Shown here piece by piece: positions 14,170 through 20,540 of a stretch of DNA of 21,923 nt. A model generated the notes under the pieces. The model saw only the letters and a list, made by a program, of their open reading frames with translations, did not search any database and was not told the DNA's origin. This DNA comes from a virus. Every line of letters starts with the position of its first letter. Within the stretch, counting starts at the first letter, position 1. The stretch covers positions 1-21,923 of IMG/VR virus record IMGVR_UViG_3300009159_000367; one strand, given 5' to 3'. A program made the position numbers and the translations under genes.

Positions 14170-14435
14170 TAATTTTCCCAGTCGTCTTCGAGATAATCCT
14201 CTTCAGCTTCTTCTTCAATGTCTTCTTCATCTTCATAGTTGTTATCATTGTCAAGATAAGAAGTTAGTGCACGTTTTACATCACCGTCACCTTTAAAGGC
14301 ATCCCGGATATCTTCAACGTCACTGTCATGATCAATTAGCACCGCTACAACTGTTTCGGCTGCTTCGGCACGATCAACGGTGTTGATATAGCGTTTGAGT
14401 TCGCTCCATAATTCACTTACTACGGTTTCGGTCAT
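14169..14435 (-). CDS. Small acidic protein between uvsX and the uvsY-like gene
   Basis: 88 residues; the first 60 form a helical domain (SELWSELKRYINTVDRAEAAE, DSDVEDIRDAFKGDGDV) and the last 28 are almost only Asp, Glu, Asn and Tyr. An acidic tail suggests a DNA mimic or a protein-protein contact with a DNA-binding partner such as UvsX or gp32. It is tied to both neighbours by ATGA (with uvsX) and TAATG (with the next gene) overlaps, so roughly equal synthesis with the recombinase is expected. No characterised family recognised. Confidence 0.8.
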   Translation of the reverse strand: MTETVVSELWSELKRYINTVDRAEAAETVVAVLIDHDSDVEDIRDAFKGDGDVKRALTSYLDNDNNYEDEEDIEEEAEEDYLEDDWEN

Positions 14436-15490
14436 TCCGCATCCTCCTGTTCAAGGTTACTTACCTCTTCTTTTTGATTTCCAAAGTCCTTCATAACAGT
14501 ATCCAGGCAGTTATCATCATTGCGTTCCCAACCTTTGCGGAACTTCTTGATGATCTCGCCTGCACTGGTAGTAAACACAAGACTGTTGCCTTCTTTTTTG
14601 AGCAAGCCCTTTTTCTCAATCAAATCAGTAAGACCGGAGTATGGGCTCATACCTGTTGTGTAAGGAATCTTGACTTGCACACCTTCAAAAGGTTTGGCAT
14701 AGCGTGTTTTCATAACCTTGCAGCCTGCACGAATACCATTAACTTCCGAAACTTTGTTGCCGTCCTCATCCTCCTTGAGCTTCATCTTTTTCATAGCTAC
14801 AACAATTGAGCTAGCGTAAATGAAACCTTGTCCGCCCGAGATCTTGTCGTCTGGATCAAACATGTCTTGGCTTGCGTATGTGTGATTGGTACAAACCAGG
14901 CCGACATTGTAACTACCAAACATATTAACACAGTTACGAACAAGTGCTGTTAGTGCTTTGGGCTTGCGACCCAAGTCACCTTTCATTTCACCTGCTTCAA
15001 ACTGATTAACGTCTGTGGGTGTCAACAACATACCCAAGGAGTCAATCACAAACAAAATCTTGGGACGGTCGCCATCTGGCAATGCTTTGTAATCACTCAT
15101 GAATGTTGAAATAGTTTTTGCTACATCATCAATCATGGCCATGCTTAGTTTAAGAAGTTTATCTTGGCCAGTGTCAACACCAAGTGCTTTGAGCCAGTCT
15201 TCATCTAGGGCGTTTTCACTATCAATCAACACAACAAAGATGCCTTGTTCTTGTGCGTGTTTCACAATGTTACCAGAGCAGATATATGACTTGCCTGCAC
15301 CGGAATCTCCAGCAAACACAGTGACCTTGCCCAGTGGGATGCCGCGGTTGAAGTCACCTGAGATAAGATAGTTTAAGGCATAGTTGCCTGTGGAGATCCA
15401 ATCTGTAGGATCGTTAAATCCAATGCTTAGGCCGTCAATGCTTTTTGTAATTTCCTTGCGGAATTTTGATACGTCAAATGGTTTACCCAT
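14432..15490 (-). CDS. uvsX: UvsX RecA-like recombinase
   Basis: A 352-residue RecA/Rad51-family protein, somewhat shorter than T4 UvsX (about 390). Seen: Walker A GDSGAGKS (61-68), the acidic SENALDEDWL element (about 91-100), Walker B ILFVIDSLG (145-153), the DNA-binding loop region after LTPTDVNQFEAGEMKGDLGR, and GLVCTNHTYA (motif 3 region). It forms a filament on single-stranded DNA and drives strand exchange for recombination-dependent replication. AAGGAA lies about 8 bases before ATG, and a TATAAT promoter sits upstream at 15519-15548. The C-terminal 20 residues are acidic (EEVSNLEQEDAE), as in many RecA-type proteins. Assignment is firm. Confidence 0.95.
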   Translation of the reverse strand: MGKPFDVSKFRKEITKSIDGLSIGFNDPTDWISTGNYALNYLISGDFNRGIPLGKVTVFAGDSGAGKSYICSGNIVKHAQEQGIFVVLIDSENALDEDWLKALGVDTGQDKLLKLSMAMIDDVAKTISTFMSDYKALPDGDRPKILFVIDSLGMLLTPTDVNQFEAGEMKGDLGRKPKALTALVRNCVNMFGSYNVGLVCTNHTYASQDMFDPDDKISGGQGFIYASSIVVAMKKMKLKEDEDGNKVSEVNGIRAGCKVMKTRYAKPFEGVQVKIPYTTGMSPYSGLTDLIEKKGLLKKEGNSLVFTTSAGEIIKKFRKGWERNDDNCLDTVMKDFGNQKEEVSNLEQEDAE

Positions 15491-15518
15491 GATAGAAGTT
15501 CCTTGTAAAGTTGTATGT

Positions 15519-15548
15519 ATTATACTAAAGGTTTCGGAAGAATGTCTA
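15519..15548 (-). promoter_or_regulatory. Sigma70-type promoter for uvsX operon
   Basis: Minus strand TAGACA (15548-15543), 18-base spacer (15542-15525), TATAAT (15524-15519), a perfect -10 box. It overlaps the stop codon of the upstream gene (15520-15522) and gives an expected leader of about 23 bases that contains AAGGAA. Confidence 0.65.
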
Positions 15549-16488
15549 GTGATTCAGGAAACAACTTTAGATAGTTTTTGCTGACAAAGTGGTCATAATT
15601 GTATTCAATGGTGTCTTGTTCTAACAAATACAAATCGTGCCAATCTTGTCGGGACAGGTTGCTAAATTTAGATAACATACCTATAATCGCTACCAATCGT
15701 TGTATTGGATTTTGTATTTGATCAAAACTGTAATCAAACAGTTGAGTATAATGACGAAATCCAAAATATTTCTCTATGTGTTTATGCCAACCAGGTTGTG
15801 CATACGCAACAAATAATCCACGAGTGACCACACTGTAAACAAATTTTTCAGTGACAAATGGATAGTATGTTGTACCCACTGTTTCTGCTATAAGGTGCAC
15901 AAAGGATCCTGTTAGCTTAGATTCTAGCAATTGAATATTCTTGGTATGGTCTGTTCGATTAAAATCAAACCCAAACTCTGAATTGTAAAATTTATCATCT
16001 TGATCATCAATGATAAACTTTCGATAGAATGGTTCAGTTGAACTGTCATTCAACAGTGTTTGCACATTGCCGTCGACCCGATCTCGACTGGTTGTGAAAT
16101 TTTTACTGCAATGATCAGGATCAAACCAACCCATCTTGTGCAAGGCTGATGTTAGCAACTGCTTTGACACATGTGGAGAACCGTTAAACGAACACACAAA
16201 CGTTTTGAAGTCACACGGTACTGTTGTTGTAAACCCATCAAAATAATCAAATGCTCGCTTTTGAAATATAAACTGTAAATTTAAATTGTTGTAGTGACGT
16301 ATTATGTCATCATCTAATGCATAGTTTACATACACCCGGTGTGGAAAAGCAATGGCGTTGAGATGATCTAAAATGTAGTTTCGTCTATTCTGATCAAACC
16401 CGTTCAAGTGATCAGTAATGTATATGTCTCCGTGAAGATACTGCGACTGTAATATGTCGTTATAGCTGTCATAAGTGTGATATATCAT
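15520..16488 (-). CDS. Glycosyltransferase-like protein inserted between gp32 and uvsX
   Basis: A 322-residue soluble protein, rich in Tyr, Phe, Asp and His. The most telling part is HLIAETVGTTYYPFVTEKFVYSV (about 196-218) followed by TRGLFVAYAQPGWHKHIEKY: the T-E-K, then a helix, then a G-x-P-like loop, resembles the nucleotide-sugar site (SEK...NAL...G..PI) of GT10 fucosyltransferase-like proteins that are found as accessory genes in large aquatic phages. Function as a transferase is inferred only. It splits a replication block, lies behind the gp32 terminator, and has no visible promoter or ribosome site of its own, so it may depend on read-through. Looks like a moron. Confidence 0.6.
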   Translation of the reverse strand: MIYHTYDSYNDILQSQYLHGDIYITDHLNGFDQNRRNYILDHLNAIAFPHRVYVNYALDDDIIRHYNNLNLQFIFQKRAFDYFDGFTTTVPCDFKTFVCSFNGSPHVSKQLLTSALHKMGWFDPDHCSKNFTTSRDRVDGNVQTLLNDSSTEPFYRKFIIDDQDDKFYNSEFGFDFNRTDHTKNIQLLESKLTGSFVHLIAETVGTTYYPFVTEKFVYSVVTRGLFVAYAQPGWHKHIEKYFGFRHYTQLFDYSFDQIQNPIQRLVAIIGMLSKFSNLSRQDWHDLYLLEQDTIEYNYDHFVSKNYLKLFPESLDILPKPLV

Positions 16489-16501
16489 GTTAGACCAAAT
16501 G

Positions 16502-16527
16502 ATAAATGCCCCTGACGGGGCATTTAT
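16502..16527 (-). terminator. Terminator after gp32
   Basis: An 11-base perfect inverted repeat ATAAATGCCCC (16502-16512) / GGGGCATTTAT (16517-16527) with a TGAC loop, 13 bases after the gp32 stop. The U-tract on the minus strand is short (ATTTATC), so termination may be partial, which would allow some read-through into 15520-16488. Confidence 0.7.
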
Positions 16528-16540
16528 TAATCAACAGTGA

Positions 16541-17515
16541 TTAGGCTTTTTGTCTAGCACGGATAATAGCCAAAATGTCTTGTGCATTTTTGTTGCTATC
16601 ACCTTGCTTGATTACTGGTGCAGTAGGTGCTGGTGCATCTTCTACATCAAATGGTGCATCTTCTGCCACAGCTGGTGCTGTAGCAGGCGCACTTTCGCTA
16701 ACAGCTGGTGCAGAACCTGCTGGTGCTGCCACTCCCGCTGGACGGAAGTACTGTCCCCAACGCTCAGTGTCGTAAGGTTTGCCATCTACACTTGCTTCAA
16801 ACATTTCTTTGATAACCTTGAGCTCAACGTCTGTGGGCTTTTTGGGCAAGAATGTTGCCAAGTCAAACAAGCCATGTTTTGCAATGGCATCTTGTTCAGC
16901 TTCGGTCAGCGCAGACTCTTTACGTGCCCACTTGCTTGTGTTGTAGTCAGCGTAACCGCCTTTGCTGGTTTTAGCAATACGGAAGTCTAGACCACGCATC
17001 AAGTCAGTTGGCAATTCTTCCAACTCAGGATCCATCAATGCACCTTTGATCAAGGTAAACAACTGTGGGCCGATAATGAAACGTCGGATGGGATTTTCTG
17101 GGGTTGTGTCATCGCTGAGAGCATTTTCACGAACAAAGCCTTGGAAGATATATGAACGTTTCTTCCAGTACTTACGACCCATGTCCTCAAGACTCTTGTC
17201 CTTGAACCATGTACGTACTTCTGCTAAGATTGGGCAAGCGTCGCCCCACATCTCTACGCAGGGCACTTGTACCATGACTTGCTTGGATTCCATTTCTCCC
17301 TTGATGCCTGCAAAGGGCAGTCGAATCATTGCACGTTCGACCCAGAAGAATGTGTTTTTGTTGTTACCGTCTGGTAAGAAGCGAACTACGGCTTCTTTGC
17401 CTTCGTCCATGTTCCAGTGTGGGTAAATTGCTTTGTCGCCGCCGCCTTGTGTGTTGCCGCCTTGTTTGGACTCTGCAGCCTGGAGTCGTGCGCGGATTTC
17501 TGATAATGATGCCAT
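16541..17515 (-). CDS. 32: gp32-like single-stranded DNA-binding protein
   Basis: A 324-residue protein slightly longer than T4 gp32 (301). N-terminal basic helix SEIRARLQAAESKQGG is the place of the cooperativity (LAST-like) region; the DNA-binding core has VVRFLPDG, FFWVERAMIRLPFAG and the element VPCVEMWGDACPI (C86 and C94), then SYIFQGFVREN and RRFIIGPQLF. T4 gp32 binds zinc through one His and three Cys; only two Cys are visible here, so the zinc site appears reduced. After about residue 262 comes an Ala/Pro-rich linker with acidic DAPFDVEDAP patches, standing for the acidic C-terminal arm that recruits partners, then a terminal helix AQDILAIIRARQKA. It coats ssDNA in replication and repair. 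AAAGG ribosome site is 9 bases before ATG. A sigma70 promoter overlaps a dyad upstream. Confidence 0.93.
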   Translation of the reverse strand: MASLSEIRARLQAAESKQGGNTQGGGDKAIYPHWNMDEGKEAVVRFLPDGNNKNTFFWVERAMIRLPFAGIKGEMESKQVMVQVPCVEMWGDACPILAEVRTWFKDKSLEDMGRKYWKKRSYIFQGFVRENALSDDTTPENPIRRFIIGPQLFTLIKGALMDPELEELPTDLMRGLDFRIAKTSKGGYADYNTSKWARKESALTEAEQDAIAKHGLFDLATFLPKKPTDVELKVIKEMFEASVDGKPYDTERWGQYFRPAGVAAPAGSAPAVSESAPATAPAVAEDAPFDVEDAPAPTAPVIKQGDSNKNAQDILAIIRARQKA

Positions 17516-17575
17516 AGTGTTTTACCTTTCGTTGCCTATGAATGTTTTACTAAATGCCTAGTATATGCCTGTTGC

Positions 17576-17595
17576 GTACACTTGTTGTAGTGTAC
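17576..17595. repeat. Dyad over the gp32 promoter -10 box
   Basis: GTACACT (17576-17582) and AGTGTAC (17589-17595) form a perfect 7-base inverted repeat with a 6-base centre. It covers the -10 box (17589-17594) and the expected start site. Operator-like by placement; as RNA it could also form the 5' hairpin of the gp32 leader. Confidence 0.5.
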
Positions 17596-17617
17596 ACGAT
17601 GTATTTAGTATTGTCAA
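17589..17617 (-). promoter_or_regulatory. Sigma70-type promoter for gp32
   Basis: Minus strand TTGACA (17617-17612), 17-base spacer (17611-17595), TACACT (17594-17589). The expected start is near 17582, giving a leader of about 67 bases, much longer than for neighbouring genes and compatible with translational control. Confidence 0.7.
17602..17608 (-). promoter_or_regulatory. Possible late-type box CTAAATA upstream of gp32
   Basis: Minus strand CTAAATA (17608-17602), inside the spacer of the sigma70 promoter. If used as a T4-late-type box it would start RNA near 17596, so early and late transcripts would share nearly the same leader. The motif alone is short and may be chance. Confidence 0.35.
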
Positions 17618-17620
17618 AGG

Positions 17621-17644
17621 AAAAGGCAGAAGATTCTGCCTTTT
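17621..17644 (-). terminator. Terminator between the large head-type gene and gp32
   Basis: Perfect 9-base inverted repeat AAAAGGCAG (17621-17629) / CTGCCTTTT (17636-17644), 6-base loop. On the minus strand it is followed by TTTTCCTTT. It lies 20 bases after the 17664-19697 gene and directly abuts the gp32 -35 box. Confidence 0.8.
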
Positions 17645-17663
17645 GTTAGTAAAGTGGCAAATG

Positions 17664-19697
17664 TCAGTATTTGAGCATTTGCTTGAGGCGTAGTACAGGA
17701 TCCGCTGACTCACTTGACATGTTTGATGGTTTGGTCATCATGACCCCGTCGGTGTCCAGGTCTTCAGCCATGCCTTGCTTTTGTAGATATCCATAATTAG
17801 TCACAAAATCGCTGACAAAATCTTCATCGCGGAATATACCATTTACGCTGGTACCTAGATTGGGTTCTTTTTTGGCCATATCATAGCCTGCTTTTATGAT
17901 GTCGTCTTGGTTTTGCAAATTGGGCATTTGAGCAAAAACTTTTTCTGCCAGTTGTTCTGCATAGAAGGAGCCATGTCCTTCCGCCAAACCTTGCTCATTC
18001 ATACCGTCAAGTGCTTTTTCAACGTATTGCATATAGGCATACATGTCACTGCTGCCAATTTCTTCTACATCACCAAAAAATTCAGCGGCATCATCGATTG
18101 CTTGAGTAACTTTTACTGGACCATACTTCTTTAGTAAATCCAAACGTTGCGTCATGATGCGACGGGTAAGGGCACTAGCCACTGGGCTAGCGTCGTGGCC
18201 TTCTGCTACAGGGTTTTTACCATACCTATCCACTAGTTGTTGGACAAAGAAATCATAAAACTCACGACGCTCTCTGTAATCTCTTTCTCCAACTTGATAT
18301 TTTATTGCGGCCACAGCATCCAACCATGTTGGACCACGCATTATTTTTAATCCGTTAGTAACCAGCGTATCAACTCTATCTGAGCCTTCTGTTACATCTT
18401 GTTCATAGTCGCCTTCGGGATCAATTCCGTGTTTGTTAATATCGATGTCAAGATTTTCTTCATCATCTGTGGCGCTAGTAGTTGGTGTAATATCAATGCC
18501 AAGCTCACCTAGTCGATTGATAACGCCGGGATCTTCCCAGCAGTTGGCGTCAGGGTTTTCGTCAGCTAGATCACCTAAACGATCAAACAAGATGTCATCA
18601 CCTACTAGGTCATACAGTTGTTCTGTAGCATTAGTAGCATCAGTTCCAACAATCAAGGGCTTGCTCATCAAGTCCTTTAATTGTTGTTCTGTTTCTGCAT
18701 CATTGGGCAAGGCCCATGTACCTTCCATGACCCGGTTGGTCCAACATTCAAATTCGTCTGCTTCACGCATGGGAGTTTCCTTTAGTTTTGCTAGTATAGG
18801 CAATGCTTCTTCAATTCTTGAGTCTAGCGTTTGCTCTATAAACATATTGCGAATAGATTCAGCCATTTTACTGCTGTCGTTGATTTCAGCAGGGTCAAAT
18901 GATTCACGAGCTTCGTGATAACCACGTTGACTGATCATGTGTTTGGCCTTGGCTTTTAGATCACTGTAGTGACGAACAGCCGCTTCAATTAGTTTGGCAG
19001 CCTCACCTGTAAACGGTTTGTGCTTGGCAGCACGAATAAATCTACTCAAGGTAGCTATTTCAGTTACAATTTCATTGATGTGGTTGCCGAATGCGTCATA
19101 TGGATTGCCACCTTCGGCTACGTGTCGAGCAATCATGCGACCGTGTGCAAGGCTACGACTGGGAACTTTAAAACGCTCACCGTCAGCTGTCTCCACAAAC
19201 AAACTTTCAATTGCACGATGTCGAGGTTCACCTTCAAGGATATTGCGATTGTGTTTGATCATCAAACGAACTTGTTTGGGCTGGTCACTATAACTAACAT
19301 TCTTTTTGCCGTAATAGCCTTCAAACAATCCTTCTTTGATGGCAGCCATGCCTTTCATGGTATATTTCAAGCGACTGATATTATCTGCACTAAAGTTTTT
19401 AAAATTGTTACCCATGGCAAAATGTTTCATTTGCTCTAGGAAATTATACCAGGCTTTTTTGTCGTCTTGTTCCATTGTGCGACCTAGATTGTCGCCAAAG
19501 AACACAGTGAAATCTTTGTTGGCCCCAAACAGTATAACAACTGTTCCGTAATTTTTGTTTTCCGTTTTCCAATTGAACACAAACATCTCTGCTTCTGCGG
19601 GATTATCCACAGGATTTGCGTTGGCATCTTTGATCTCGGGCTCAAGATCTTTGGTTACTAAATCGTTGTAAAGGGAGGTGGCTGCAGGATTTTCCAT
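17664..19697 (-). CDS. Large acidic phage protein, probably head- or structure-associated
   Basis: A 677-residue soluble, strongly helical and acidic protein with no membrane segment or known catalytic motif. Two parts can be seen: residues about 1-330 hold FVFNWKTENKNYGTVVILFG and a long helical stretch, and the C-terminal part holds PVASALTRRIMTQRLDLLKKYGP and DDAAEFFGDVEEIGSSD, which I associate with uncharacterised structural-type proteins of aquatic T4-like phages. The element AEG recurs: HVAEGGNP, PVAEGHD and GLAEGHG (571-574 = LAEG), with LAE again at 583-585 and MAE at 643-645; L/I-x-E is the cleavage rule of the T4 prohead protease gp21. It is transcribed from a late-type box only 6 bases before its ATG, fits late expression, and is near terminase. 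Function is inferred, not shown. Confidence 0.75.
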   Translation of the reverse strand: MENPAATSLYNDLVTKDLEPEIKDANANPVDNPAEAEMFVFNWKTENKNYGTVVILFGANKDFTVFFGDNLGRTMEQDDKKAWYNFLEQMKHFAMGNNFKNFSADNISRLKYTMKGMAAIKEGLFEGYYGKKNVSYSDQPKQVRLMIKHNRNILEGEPRHRAIESLFVETADGERFKVPSRSLAHGRMIARHVAEGGNPYDAFGNHINEIVTEIATLSRFIRAAKHKPFTGEAAKLIEAAVRHYSDLKAKAKHMISQRGYHEARESFDPAEINDSSKMAESIRNMFIEQTLDSRIEEALPILAKLKETPMREADEFECWTNRVMEGTWALPNDAETEQQLKDLMSKPLIVGTDATNATEQLYDLVGDDILFDRLGDLADENPDANCWEDPGVINRLGELGIDITPTTSATDDEENLDIDINKHGIDPEGDYEQDVTEGSDRVDTLVTNGLKIMRGPTWLDAVAAIKYQVGERDYRERREFYDFFVQQLVDRYGKNPVAEGHDASPVASALTRRIMTQRLDLLKKYGPVKVTQAIDDAAEFFGDVEEIGSSDMYAYMQYVEKALDGMNEQGLAEGHGSFYAEQLAEKVFAQMPNLQNQDDIIKAGYDMAKKEPNLGTSVNGIFRDEDFVSDFVTNYGYLQKQGMAEDLDTDGVMMTKPSNMSSESADPVLRLKQMLKY

Positions 19698-19703
19698 ATT
19701 GTA

Positions 19704-19710
19704 TATTTAG
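19704..19710 (-). promoter_or_regulatory. Late-type promoter box CTAAATA
   Basis: Minus strand CTAAATA (19710-19704), 6 bases before the ATG at 19697. It contains the TAA stop of the upstream methyltransferase gene. With a start about 6 bases downstream the message would begin at the ATG; no Shine-Dalgarno sequence is present. Confidence 0.5.
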
Positions 19711-20540
19711 TCGTTATTAAACAAAATTTCTGTGTAGTACTTGCCTGGTTTGTTTTCGGTTATGTTGCGATAAGTGGCTATAACTTCGGGGTCAATGGTG
19801 TTGGGGTTGACCCACCAGTCTTCGAACATCAACAGAGATGAATCAGGGTATTTTCCCAGCATTGACATACCTGGAGCTTCACATACATCATTTGCAATCA
19901 ACTCATACCCATGTGATTTTAATATCTCACGAGACCTGTCTCTGGCATGATATGCTTCTGCGGTTGCTGTCCATACATCATGCTCAAACGTAATAACTGA
20001 AAATTCATGTGAATCTATCAGTTGGTTTAGCACAAGCAAATTGTTAGCAGGAGTGTCGATGTCAATTTGCAAGTAATCAACATGAGTGGGTATTGTACTG
20101 TAATCAAATTTAGTAGCATCATGTTGACAAAAATCAGTGTTGGGTCGTGTTGTTGCCCAGGTTTGTATGCCTTGTGCTAGCACATATTCTTCGTAACCGT
20201 GAAACTTGCATTCGTTTTGAATTTTTACAGGCAGTTGATCTATCGAGTCTGCATCGGGCCAACTGCTGTCGCGAATGTTACTGTAAAAATTCTTCCAGAT
20301 AATTGATGTTGTATCTGAAGTATGTTCCTGCACATCAATGCTGGTCCCGCAAAATCCAAAATATTGTTCTAGCAACCATGTGTTGTTGCCAATCACTGGT
20401 AGTCCTGCACCAATTTCTAAAAATGTTCCGTTTAGTTTACCTTTGAGCATGGCTATCACAAACAAGTCTTGCCCAGCTTGTGATTGTGAATTAACATTCT
20501 TCAGGCAATCGATATTGTCTACAGGGTATTTAAAATTCAT
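19707..20540 (-). CDS. FkbM-family methyltransferase
   Basis: A 277-residue class I SAM-dependent methyltransferase of the FkbM type. Seen: the family's entry element SQAGQDLFVIAML (about 20-32), motif I FLEIGAG (40-46), acidic strand-2 end GTSID (65-69), HDATKFDYS, the post-motif DYLQIDID (155-162) and FEHDVW (185-190). FkbM-type enzymes O-methylate hydroxyls, often on sugars of surface glycans or secondary metabolites. Its ATG shares an A with the TAA of gp17 (TAATG), so it is coupled to terminase. It is unexpected between terminase and a structural-type gene, and looks like an accessory gene that fits the glycan island functionally. Confidence 0.85.
   Translation of the reverse strand: MNFKYPVDNIDCLKNVNSQSQAGQDLFVIAMLKGKLNGTFLEIGAGLPVIGNNTWLLEQYFGFCGTSIDVQEHTSDTTSIIWKNFYSNIRDSSWPDADSIDQLPVKIQNECKFHGYEEYVLAQGIQTWATTRPNTDFCQHDATKFDYSTIPTHVDYLQIDIDTPANNLLVLNQLIDSHEFSVITFEHDVWTATAEAYHARDRSREILKSHGYELIANDVCEAPGMSMLGKYPDSSLLMFEDWWVNPNTIDPEVIATYRNITENKPGKYYTEILFNND

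Noticed and set aside
16550-16990. Plus-strand frame of 146 codons, Cys/Trp rich, opposite gp32
   Set aside because: The Cys/Trp-rich sequence is simply the complement of the Ala/Pro-rich arm of gp32.
18433-18918. Plus-strand frame of 161 codons opposite the large acidic protein
   Set aside because: Ser-rich product typical of the reverse complement of an acidic helical gene; no promoter or ribosome site.
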